Below, piece by piece: positions 30,989 through 42,200 of a DNA stretch of 64,000 nt. The stretch is taken from positions 1 through 64,000 of the IMG/VR virus record IMGVR_UViG_3300032315_001186. One strand, given 5' to 3'. The DNA is from a virus. The first letter of the stretch is position 1. Each line of letters opens with the position of its first letter. The notes under the pieces are model-generated. The model ran no database searches, was not told the origin of the DNA, and saw nothing but the letters and a program-made list of their open reading frames with translations. The position numbers and the translations under genes were made by a program.

Positions 30989-33900
30989 ATGCCATCTAGA
31001 TTAACATTTGATGCCACTTCAGCGGTAAGAAACAGTTTGTTAGTTAGGAATTTAAAACCATACTACAAACCAGGCGCTTTTGGATATTCAGTATCAAACC
31101 AACCAAATCAGTACGAACCGAGTCAATATTCCGTTATTGATTCTCCTGATCAGTTAATTGATTTAGCACCATTTGCTGATGGCTTATACTTAACAAATGA
31201 ATTCGGACCTTATGGGGGATATAATAAGGATATTTCAGGATTAATATCTGTATCTCAAAATCCAACAAATAGAGGTCCTTATGGTCCATTCCCCCCCTAT
31301 ACAGACGCACTTAAGGTATTTTCGGAAAGTTTTCAAAAAAAAGGTCAAATAAAAAATGAATATTCACCGAGAGATGGTTTTATAAGATACTATGATATTG
31401 GTGATATCGTTAAGGTACAAAAAAATGCAACCTATTGGGATCCACCAAGTTTCAGACCTTCTTCCTACTCACCTTTCAGTGTTTTATTACAAGAAATACC
31501 TGAAGGGTCTAACGGGCCTGTAACGGACGACTCGAGGCTGGCACAATTGAGTGTTGAGTTTCTTAAAAACGCATATCAACAAAGAGTAGATCAAAACGTT
31601 CGAACTGAAACTCTCGGTAGGGTTAACATATTAAATGGTCTCCAAGATCCAATCAACTTATCATTAATTGTTGCGGGTAAGAGACCGTTAATTTTTAGAG
31701 ATTATAAAATCACATCGGGTGGTGGAAATATTTTATCACAAGGACAAGATATTGTCCAAAGAATCGCAGGATTTACTTTACCATTGTCACCTATCCCAGG
31801 TGATTATTTTACAGTAGATAATGAACAAAGAACTATAAATTCAACACAATCTTTAGCAAGAGCTAGTGAGGGTGGAACTAGAGGTGGCGTATTTGGATTA
31901 TTTGGAAGTAGACCAACGTCTCCTTCACAACTTTTTTTAGATTACACAGGTGAAGGCCAAAGAGCACAACTAACAAACAACTTAGATTACAACAGATACA
32001 GACCAAGGTATAACACTGGTGGAAGAGGGATCGTATCGGCAATTGGACAGGCAATTTTTGGGTCTCAAGCTCAAGATTTAGGTCAAGGATTATACTATGT
32101 AGGTTCACCAGATAGAGAACCAATTTACTTAAATTCACCCCCCGGTGCAGTTCCAATCAACGAGTTTGGACAAGAAGTTTTAGCTCCTGTTTATGGACCA
32201 CAAGTATTGGGTAAAGAATATGAAGGTCAAGAACTTTCAGAACAATTAAACTTTGGTTTTGTTGGAGCAACATATCAGAGTCAAGGAGATATAACGGGAG
32301 GGTTTTCTTGGGTTAATAGTCGAGTAGCTCCAGATGCGGGAAAACGAGTTGGTCCTGATGGGACAGCTTTAACCGAAGATCCTGACTATTCTGTAATAGC
32401 CAATCAGTTTGTTGCAAGTGAGTCATCAAACACAAGATATGAATTTAAACCTGGATCTATTCTTGATGATACACAAAGGTTAGTTGAGTCAATGCCTTTG
32501 GACGGCAATAGATACTCACATGTTGGGAATGCTATAAATCAGACAAGTAAAATTTTTAGCGACGGATACAAATTGATTACCAAAGGGTCAAGAGTTTTGA
32601 GTTTCACACCAGGTCAACTCAATATCCCTTTGGAATATTGCCGAGTTTTTACTAAAGATACTCCGTACATTTCATATGGGGATTTACAAAAATCGGATGG
32701 AAACATTCGAAAAGCTTCGTATTCAATATTGGATAAGACTTATCAACTTAACATTGCGCCCGAAAAAGGGGGTGACTCGATATTACGCGGAGAAGGTGGT
32801 GTCAAAAAGTATATGTTTTCTATTGAAAATTTGGCTTGGAGAACCTCGTCAAGACCTGGACTTAGATACCAAGATTTACCGAAATGTGAACAAGGACCGA
32901 ATGGGGGAAGAATTATGTGGTTTCCTCCGTATGATTTGGATTTTAGTGAGGACACGAGACCACAATTTAACGAAACAACATTTTTGGGTAGACCTGAACC
33001 AATATACACCTACAGAAATACGACAAGAACTGGTACGTTAAAATGGAAAATCTTAGTAGACCATCCATCGGTATTGGATTTGGTCGCTCAAAAAGTTTTG
33101 GCAAATGAGGGTTCAAGAGAAATAGCCGATCAGGTAATTAATTCATTTTTTGCTGGTTGTAAAAAATATGATTTGTATGAGTTAGCGACATTTTATAATA
33201 ATGTCCCATTAACAGAACTTCAAGCGTGGCAAGAAGTTGTAAACAATCCAAATGTTACGCAGGAACAATTCCAAGATGCCATCAATAATAATCAACCAGA
33301 CCCACAAAGTGTTAGTATAACAACAGTCGAGCAACCACAAATTCCTAATTTACAAGAATATCTAAATTTTGGATTTTATTTTGATAATGATATACCAAAA
33401 TCTAACGATGCAAACTACGAACCATTATACTCGGCATATACATCAGTTGCAACCAAAAATAACTATCGGGCAAACACTAAACCACAAAACCAAGTCCAAC
33501 CTGTTCAAGAATTTTTTACCTCAGTAGTTCAAGGTAATTTCGAAAAAATGAAAGAGTTGTGTCAGAAAATGTACGATATTCTTTCACAGAACTCAGACGT
33601 AAAGATTAAAATTAATTTGTTCTCATCGGCATCTGAACCTGGAAGAATCTCATACAATCAGAGTCTTTCAGAAAGAAGAAATCAATCCGCACTAACTTTC
33701 TTTAAAAACTACAAATTCAGTGGGGGTAAAAGTTTATCGGAATATATCAATAACAGTAGATTAACTTTTCAATTAAATGCGGTCGGTGAAACAACCACCG
33801 TAAACCCCAAGAGGGGGGATGGTCAATGTGGTAATTCAGTAAATTGTGGAAGTGTTTTGACAGGTAATAGCAAAATATATTCTACTGCGGCTATGGCGTG

Positions 33901-35914
33901 TAGACAGGCAAACATCCAAGGTATTCAGGTAATCTCCGATCCGAGGAATCCAACACCAGCAAATGTAGGTTCTAACATTGTATTGACACAAGATGGTCGA
34001 GAAAACCAAGCATCAGCAAGACCGACACCAGTATCAGTTAATCAACCTACCAAAGACTTATACAAGGGTGCGTCTAAAAAACTTTTGAGACTATTGTTAA
34101 ATGAATGTGATTATTTTGAAGTACTCAAAGAAACAGATTTCTTTGCATACGACTCAATTAAGAATAAATTAAAACATTTCAATCCATCATTTCATTCAAT
34201 GACCCCCGAAGGATTAAATTCACGACTTACTTTCATTCAACAATGTTCAAGACCTGGTGATACCATTCCGACAATAGGGCCGGATGGACAACCAATATAC
34301 AATGACGCTTTAAACACATCTTTTGGAGCCCCACCAGTATTAGTGTTAAGAGTTGGGGATTTTTACAATACCAAGATAATTCCAACTTCATTTGGTATTA
34401 CTTACGAGAAAACTTACGATATGAACCCTGAGGGTATAGGGTTTCAACCTATGATTGCAAACATCACTATGAACTTTAATTTTATTGGTGGATCAGGTCT
34501 TGCTAAACCGATAGAAACACTCCAAAATGCTCTATCGTTTAACTACTATGCGAATACTGAAGTTTACGATGAGAGAGCAGAAACAACCGACACGTCGTTT
34601 AATGCTCTCGATAAACAAATTATTGAAAAACTACAGAACACTTTACCAGGTGTAGGTGTAGCAAATAACATTTATACCCTACAAAACGCTGGTGGAGACA
34701 CTATTGGACTTTTTGTTAGAACAGGTGAAAATATTTCAGGGGTTACAGGTAATTTGAACTACAAAACATTTGTCAACACTTTTGTGGAGGCAACAAAATT
34801 TTATTATACAACTACGATTAGTTTTTTTGATAATATTTTGAAAAAGTATGGGTATGGTCTTTTATCTTTAATGAATACAACGAGCGGAAATAATAGAGGA
34901 TATTCTGAAGGAGTTTTGGGGACTTTACCAACTTACTTATACGGAAAACCACTTTTGTATCAAAGAAATGTCGACTCCGTTTTTAGAATATTACAATCTT
35001 ATGTTGAATCAAAGGCTTTGAATATATTTAGTGCGGCAACACTAAATAGTTCAGGAGTTGTAACGTTCAGTATTGGAGAATTCAGTGATCCGTCAGTCAC
35101 AGAAACGGACAAAGAAATATTCAAAGGAAATTATCAAAGATTTTTAGACACCTATAGATCAAGTTTTATAAACGAGGCGACTGAAATGGTGTCTAACTTG
35201 GTAGAGTTCGAACAAAATTATGTTTTTCAAATAGATAGATCCAATTATATTATTGCAGAACAGGTAGATGGAAAAATTGATTCTAAGGGTATTGCTGTAA
35301 TTTATAAATTCTCAGGGTCAACATCTCAAAGAACACAACTTGGACTTGATATAGATAGTATATCAACAAACAATACTTCTTTTTTGAGTTCTTTGGAAAC
35401 AGGAGGGTTATATTTAGATAACTTTCAATCTAATTTGAACCAACCTTTAACAAATCCTTATAATTCTTATATTTTCAGTATTGATATGTTAGCAACTACA
35501 TCTTTTAGTTCGTCTAATGCTTTAATAAGTGCTCCACAACAAGCAGAGTTTTTGATTTTAAATAAAATTTATAGAGACAACACGGCACTACAAAATTTTG
35601 TGGCAGATTTGGTGGTTGGTTTATCTGAATATTCTAAGAGTGTAATTACCCAATACTATGGAACTTTTTTAAAAGTTACCTATGATGGTCTTACAAAAGC
35701 TGGAGTTGATCTTCTAGAAAACTATAAATTAACACTTGGTAAAAATTTTGTGAACTACACACCATCATTTTCCTTGACCGAAGAAAGAGTAATTAATTTC
35801 CAACAAGATTTGACAAACGATATTGGTTATACATCTAATTTACAACAATTGTACTCACCGAATAATCCAAATACAAGTCCTATCAATTTTAATCTCAAAA
35901 AGAAATTCAACTAA
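30989..35914 (+). CDS. Giant baseplate/tail protein with an embedded OmpA-like domain
   Basis: 1641 residues. No overall family recognised. Residues ~850-975 look like an OmpA-type peptidoglycan-binding domain: K-I-K-I-N-L-F-S-S-A-S, then Y-N-Q-S-L-S-E-R-R-N-Q-S-A-L (the N-x-x-L-S-x-x-R core), L-N-A-V-G-E-T and a closing A-C-R-Q-A-N-I-Q. The C-terminal part has long beta/helix mixtures ending in a basic tail. The stop overlaps the start of the gp53-like gene (TAATGG). Position between tape measure and gp53/hub genes indicates a baseplate component. Confidence 0.7.
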   Translation: MPSRLTFDATSAVRNSLLVRNLKPYYKPGAFGYSVSNQPNQYEPSQYSVIDSPDQLIDLAPFADGLYLTNEFGPYGGYNKDISGLISVSQNPTNRGPYGPFPPYTDALKVFSESFQKKGQIKNEYSPRDGFIRYYDIGDIVKVQKNATYWDPPSFRPSSYSPFSVLLQEIPEGSNGPVTDDSRLAQLSVEFLKNAYQQRVDQNVRTETLGRVNILNGLQDPINLSLIVAGKRPLIFRDYKITSGGGNILSQGQDIVQRIAGFTLPLSPIPGDYFTVDNEQRTINSTQSLARASEGGTRGGVFGLFGSRPTSPSQLFLDYTGEGQRAQLTNNLDYNRYRPRYNTGGRGIVSAIGQAIFGSQAQDLGQGLYYVGSPDREPIYLNSPPGAVPINEFGQEVLAPVYGPQVLGKEYEGQELSEQLNFGFVGATYQSQGDITGGFSWVNSRVAPDAGKRVGPDGTALTEDPDYSVIANQFVASESSNTRYEFKPGSILDDTQRLVESMPLDGNRYSHVGNAINQTSKIFSDGYKLITKGSRVLSFTPGQLNIPLEYCRVFTKDTPYISYGDLQKSDGNIRKASYSILDKTYQLNIAPEKGGDSILRGEGGVKKYMFSIENLAWRTSSRPGLRYQDLPKCEQGPNGGRIMWFPPYDLDFSEDTRPQFNETTFLGRPEPIYTYRNTTRTGTLKWKILVDHPSVLDLVAQKVLANEGSREIADQVINSFFAGCKKYDLYELATFYNNVPLTELQAWQEVVNNPNVTQEQFQDAINNNQPDPQSVSITTVEQPQIPNLQEYLNFGFYFDNDIPKSNDANYEPLYSAYTSVATKNNYRANTKPQNQVQPVQEFFTSVVQGNFEKMKELCQKMYDILSQNSDVKIKINLFSSASEPGRISYNQSLSERRNQSALTFFKNYKFSGGKSLSEYINNSRLTFQLNAVGETTTVNPKRGDGQCGNSVNCGSVLTGNSKIYSTAAMACRQANIQGIQVISDPRNPTPANVGSNIVLTQDGRENQASARPTPVSVNQPTKDLYKGASKKLLRLLLNECDYFEVLKETDFFAYDSIKNKLKHFNPSFHSMTPEGLNSRLTFIQQCSRPGDTIPTIGPDGQPIYNDALNTSFGAPPVLVLRVGDFYNTKIIPTSFGITYEKTYDMNPEGIGFQPMIANITMNFNFIGGSGLAKPIETLQNALSFNYYANTEVYDERAETTDTSFNALDKQIIEKLQNTLPGVGVANNIYTLQNAGGDTIGLFVRTGENISGVTGNLNYKTFVNTFVEATKFYYTTTISFFDNILKKYGYGLLSLMNTTSGNNRGYSEGVLGTLPTYLYGKPLLYQRNVDSVFRILQSYVESKALNIFSAATLNSSGVVTFSIGEFSDPSVTETDKEIFKGNYQRFLDTYRSSFINEATEMVSNLVEFEQNYVFQIDRSNYIIAEQVDGKIDSKGIAVIYKFSGSTSQRTQLGLDIDSISTNNTSFLSSLETGGLYLDNFQSNLNQPLTNPYNSYIFSIDMLATTSFSSSNALISAPQQAEFLILNKIYRDNTALQNFVADLVVGLSEYSKSVITQYYGTFLKVTYDGLTKAGVDLLENYKLTLGKNFVNYTPSFSLTEERVINFQQDLTNDIGYTSNLQQLYSPNNPNTSPINFNLKKKFN

Positions 35915-36234
35915 TGGAACAATATTACAACAGATACAAAGAGTTTTTAATCAACGGAGAACAGACCGTTGTACCATTTGTTCCATTACCATCTAAAGGG
36001 ACCGATCAAAGATATATTTATAAAACCGCTGTGAGTAGATTGGATAAAATATCACAACAATATTATAACACCCCCTTCTTCGGTTGGTTAATTTTACAAG
36101 CTAATCCACAATTTGGAGGGTTAGAATGGAATATTCCTGACAATTCAATAATAACCATTCCGTTCCCTTTGGTATCATCTCTTCAAGATTACCAAAACGC
36201 TTTAAACAACTACTTCTTATATTATGGCAGATAA
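35914..36234 (+). CDS. Baseplate wedge protein, gp53-like
   Basis: 106 residues. R-Y-I-Y-K-T-A-V-S-R-L-D-K-I-S-Q-Q-Y-Y, F-F-G-W-L-I-L-Q-A-N and I-P-D-N-S-I-I-T-I-P-F-P form the pattern of gp53/LysM-like baseplate proteins (Ile-x-x-x-Tyr-Tyr, Trp-x-Ile-x-x-x-Asn, Ile-Pro). It overlaps the neighbours by 1 base at the 5' end and 11 bases at the 3' end, so the three genes are translationally coupled. It is shorter than T4 gp53 (196). Confidence 0.65.
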   Translation: MEQYYNRYKEFLINGEQTVVPFVPLPSKGTDQRYIYKTAVSRLDKISQQYYNTPFFGWLILQANPQFGGLEWNIPDNSIITIPFPLVSSLQDYQNALNNYFLYYGR

Positions 36235-39200
36235 TCTTTCAAGAGTAAATGAAGATGTATTCGTTGTTCAGAGTTACGACAATATCGTTTTGGTTGACCC
36301 AAACAAAGTAATTAACCAAGACGGACAAGTCAGAGAGAGAGGTATAAGACAAGAAGATTTTGTAATGTATGCGAATCTAGAAGCTCAAATGTTACCGAGA
36401 ACCAAGCTTATCCAGGGGCAAGCACAAGATGATGGAATACAGACTCAAGTGTTAGCGTCTATAAATTTTTTGAGACCTGGAGGAAAGACCTTTTTAGACA
36501 ACACTTATACAGATCAATTTACGGGGTTAAACTCTTTGACCGCTGAAGGCATCAATCAACCAAGTATTCAACAAATAAGTAAACCAAACAAATCTTCTGA
36601 ATTTTATTACACTCAAAACACAATAAATAAACAAGACACGGGTCTTTTGGGTATTGAAAGTATTGCGATAAAAAACACGAGATCATTTACGCCTACAGTG
36701 GATATGGTTTTGATAGACACACACGGAAGAGCTTTATTTGAAAAAGGTGAAAACTCAGAGTATGCTTTTTTCTTTAATTTACCATATCCGACGTTTTATT
36801 TAACAATCAAAGGGTATTATGGTAAAGCTATTAAATACCAATTGATTCTCACCAAGTTTTCAGCGGCATTTGAATCAGCGACAGGTAACTACAGAATAAC
36901 ATTACAATTTTATTCATACAAGTATACGGTTCTTGCAGAAACACAAATAGGTGCTTTGTTTGCAACACCATTTATGTACGCTAGTGATTTCAAAATAACA
37001 ACAGAACAATCACCATCAATCTCGGCATCTCAAGTTTCTGTTGGTGATGACAAAAAAACGGCAATAAACGTAAGAACTACTCGTGGTCGACAATTTATAT
37101 CAGATGTGTATAAAAAATACAAGTCGCTAGGTTTATTAGATCCTGATTTCCCAGAAGTTTCTTTTCCTGAATTTAGAGCACAACTCCAATCATTACAGAA
37201 AAATTTAGAAACAACTTTTGGACAATCAGATTTTACACCACTAACAAACGCGGATGAATATTTCGAAATACTACAAACATTCAGAACGGCTATTACAGAT
37301 CCCACAACAGAGTCTAGTTGGTTCAGAAAATACATTGACACCGATAAACTATTTATTCTTAACCAAGTTAATAATAAACCCCAAACTCAAGTTTGGATTT
37401 TGAATCAACAAACAAGATCCAATAGTCAATTTGTCGAAAACGCACTTACTGAGTTACAACAAATTGTAACAAAATACAAAAGTGTTTTACAAAAAAACTC
37501 AACGTTTGGAGTTGGTGGAACTTTTACAGTAGAGAAGTTAAGATATACTAGTCAAATAAAGACAATAGAACAAATAGATGCCTCGAAGAGTAAAGATAAG
37601 GCTCTAGTTCAAGAAAATAGTTTTGTTAAACTATTAAATGCAAATGATATTGACTGGATTGCAACTTACGAGGCGAGGTACAAAAGAAAACCGTTGAACG
37701 AGTTGGAATGGACAACACTTAGAAATGAAGAAACACAATTTTTTCAAACTATTTTGGATGAAGCATTAAAAGATGTCAAGTTCCCAAATTATACGTTTGT
37801 TTTTTCAGATGGTGTGGGACAATTTGAAGAAATAATCTATAAAACTTTCGGTGAGCTAGAAAAACAAAGATCGATTGTAATTGAAAAACTATCTCTTTTT
37901 TTATCAAAAAAAATTGAAGGACCGAATGGTTTAGGATTCAAACCTACTATGAGAAATGTAATGGGTATTATTTTTGCCTCTGTAGAGGCCTTTTATAGGT
38001 TATTGAATCTCGTACATAAGGATGCCTGGTCACAAAGAAATAACCCTTTAAAAAAATTGGCTTGTTATGGTCAAGGAAATGATGGGGTTTCACCTGATAT
38101 CAAAAACAACAATAAAGATGTTAATCAAAACAACCTAGTTAATCAGGAGGTTTATCCATGGCCTTTGTATTTAACCAAACAGATAGAAAAAGATGGGAAA
38201 CAGAATTATGTTGTAATGTATCCTGGCGAACAATCAGAGTTACAAAGGACAAGAGCGTCTGATTATCAGATTTGGCCTGAAGTCCAATTCGTTGAAGAAT
38301 ATATCAGAGGGATAACCAAAAGTTATCAAAGCGAATCTCAACAATCGGGCAACTTAAGTGAAAATGATATCGGACGAATAATCAATAGGATTACAGTTAA
38401 TGCGGTTGAATTTCCAACAAGTAATGCTATACTAAGTGACTTACAAGATGTAAAGTTCCTATATGAAATATATGAGAGAGTACTTTTACAAACCTTTTGG
38501 GATCGACTATCAAGACCTAATGCTGAGAAAGTTGGTATTATTGATAGTTTGTCTGAAATGGAACTGATAAATATTCGAAATGCATTGAATTCATTTTCTA
38601 ACCCATTAATTACAAAATTATTAAAGAACACGGCTTTTAGTTCTGCAAATTATTTACAAGTTTTGAGAAACATATCGAACGAGGGGGTTGGTATTTCATG
38701 GCAACAATTTATAAGAGGAATTTTTACATCTGATTATTTAAGAGCAAAAACACAAAAAGATTTTTCTATTTTATCTGTAGCAACAATTAGTTCAGGTGCA
38801 CAGAATTCAAGCAAAGATACAAGTATATTGAAAAATGTCCAAGAGTTTATTAAGAGTAGTTCATCAAACACAACTGATTTATTGGATTTGTACCCGTTTG
38901 TAGATAATTCTTGGGTACAACAAAATCTATCGAATGTAAATAATAATTCATCGTACAATAGTACTACACGGAGTTTGTTTTTGAACGATACTCTAAATTA
39001 CATTACTAATTTTCAAACTATTGCAAACACCGAAAACAATATTAACAGACCATTTGTTAACAATTCTTATTTGTCCTTCACAGAACCTAATATTGTAATT
39101 TCTAATTTTCCACAACAAATCGGGTCTAATAATTTTGTGGACTTTAACACATACTACACAGAAAACAGAACTTTATCTAAATTTGCAATCACAGAAGGTT

Positions 39201-42200
39201 CTTTAAGTTATAATGGAAATACAGGTAATCTCACACCAAATCAAACGGTATCTATGTTGAATACCCCGTATTTTACAAACGCATTTATCGAAGGTGTACA
39301 AAACGATAGAAATGACATTCAGTATCCATATCTAAAAGCCGCATATCTATTCTTGAATAGTTTACCATTATCCACTTTGAGGGAACCTCTCAAAGACATC
39401 GTAGACGTAACATCTAATGTTAACAATGTTTCTAAGGATTATTTATTTGCAACACTGACAAAGTTTGGTGCTATACATAGATTACCTTATGCATGGATCT
39501 TAAAATATGGTTCCATATGGCACCGATATAAAAAGTATGTTGAGTCTGGGGTCGACATTTTAGATTCTGTGTGGAAAAATGTGGATGTTGGACAAATATA
39601 CTATCCAACAACAAACAGTTTACAACATCAATATGTTACAAAAGATTTGTATGGTAGTGGAATTACAATATACGCTCAAACAGAAATTTTGAATCCAGGT
39701 TCAATTGAATCCATTCAGAAAAAGTATGTTGGATTTTATCCATCCCTTGTAAATGATGTTTTATTCTTTTATACTGGGTTGGATTTTTTAACAGGTTATA
39801 CAAATAATGATTTAGATAAATTTGTTGATGAAGGTTTGAACATTGGAGCTACAGACGCAACAATGAGAGAGGGAATTGGGTTCGATCCTAATTTCACAAA
39901 TCGTTACGCTTCTTTGGATTTTCAGGGTTGGTTTATGACCTTCAATACCAAAACATCCACAAAATTCAATACCACTGCTCGAAACAAAACTATAGTTTTA
40001 CCTAGTTTTGGTACTAATTACAATCAAGTAAAGTACGAGTGTTTCAAGAATAACGGAACAAGGTTGATTATGTCACAACCAATTTTAAACAACACGGCAG
40101 TTAACGATGGGTCAATTAGATTTTTCTGGGGAGCTCCTAATTTTGGGTATTTCGACAATAGCAGTATTACAAAACCAGCATACAATGAATATGTCAATTT
40201 AATACAACCATCCAAAGATAATAGTAATGCGTTCGAAATGTCAAATAAGTATTCAAATATTGAAGAAATTTTTGGTGTTTTTAAGACAGAAATATTGGAT
40301 GAATTTGAAACAGAATTTTTAAATTTTTCTAGATCTAGTCGACAATTTAATAGTCAAGAACTTTTGTCTGATGATTTTGTGAACAGATCATTCCAACAAG
40401 TTTTTGCAAATTGTTTAGTTGTTGATGAAGTTTCTAAAGAACTGACACAAACAAATTATGTGAATACTTGTGTAACAAAACAAGGTAAGGTATTAACAGA
40501 GGCCATACAAAAATTCTTAAATTATAATATTGCTTTCAAATTTGGCAACCCAGGAAATTTTGATAGAAAGTTATTTGGAAGTGTCACTACAGACGATAGG
40601 TATAGAGTTTTTGATGGATACGATTTTTCTCCATATGTACTTGGATCTTTACCAGGGGATGGATCGGGAATTAGTTTAGTTCAATCAGAATTAAACAATC
40701 CAGAGTCGTGGAAAACCTTGAAGACTTATGTTGGATTCGCAAGTGTAGATGGTATGAAGTATAGTGACAATGGAAGTTATATTACAGATTTTTTTATCAC
40801 TATGAATGTGGGGTTTACACCTGAGAACATACAAATAGTTGCACCACTCGTAAAAATATTTGCGACACAAAAACTAGGAGAACCGTTTAACAATTATACA
40901 AGAAGTGATTTCGTTACAGAAATAAATGATTTTTATACCACAAAAAATAATTTCTTGAATTTAGTTTTAAATTCACTTTTCAACCTATTACAAAAACAAT
41001 TACCCCAAGTAGAAGAATCAACAGTGAAACCTCTATTAACTGCAATCGACGGGGTTCAACCTAAAATTGAGTTATATCAAGCATTCAAGTCTTTTAATGA
41101 CAAATGGATAGCTGGCGCTAATTTTGACGAAAAAACGATATTTGAGGAAGTTTTATTTTTAGACAGAGCAAACAGAGATGTTGGAGATGTTCTTGTAGAT
41201 CCATTTAAATTACTAGAATTCTTTAATTCTTATGCAAGTTTAGACGCACGTGTTATTGATTTTGTCAGTAAAATTTTAGTTGACAATAAATTTTTTATGA
41301 TGCCAATACCTGCCTACATTAATTGGTGGGGTCAAGGTGAAGTCCGAAATGGTGTTGAACCAAAATCTCAAACGGTTGAAGACATTGCAAATAATTTATT
41401 CGGGATATACAATAATGTAGATACACGTGATTCCAAACCAGCATTTTTGTGTTATTATGTTGGAAATCCAAGCGAACATTTAGATTTGAATCAGAACTCA
41501 AATTATGGATGGAGATCGGATGGTTTTGATTTTGCAAACCAATCTCAAAATAGTTTGGCAACCACAAACACTAAACAAAATTGGGCAAACACAAATAGGG
41601 TGGTTGGTTTTAATGTGGATTTTGGAACTCGTAATCAAAGTATATTTAGTTCCATTAATTTGGATCAAAATCTCGGGGCATCTACCACTGAAGCAAATAA
41701 GGTAATTACAGAAATGGCAGCACAAGCAGGTGGATTAAGAACAAGTTTAGGTAGTGTAAGTTTATACAATCTTTATAAGACAAGGAGTTATAACGTACGA
41801 GTTGAGGCTTTGGGATGTGCACTTATTCAACCTACCATGTATTTCAATTTACGATATGTACCCATGTTTAATGGTGCATACCAAATACAATCAGTAGAAC
41901 ATAGAATAGAAGCGGGCTCTTTTAAAACATATTTCGAGGGAATAAGAATGCCTTTTTATTCATTAGCTAAAATTGACACACAACTTTTATCAATCAATAA
42001 CAACTTATTAAGCGAATTAGTTCAACAAGTTAGAAGATTGAAACAATCGAGTGCACCAACAACTGGAACTACAAATAATATAAGTATAGTAAACTCAATT
42101 CAAACAAACCTTCGTTATACTACCGCTCAACCCATATTTTGTGATGCAAGTATACGAAGTTCAGAGTTACCATATAAAAATTGGGAAGGTACTGAAGGTT

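Noticed and set aside
32676-33041. Overlapping ORFs on either strand inside the giant baseplate genes
   Set aside because: They follow codon-position shadows of the longer frame and show no domain or coupling signal.
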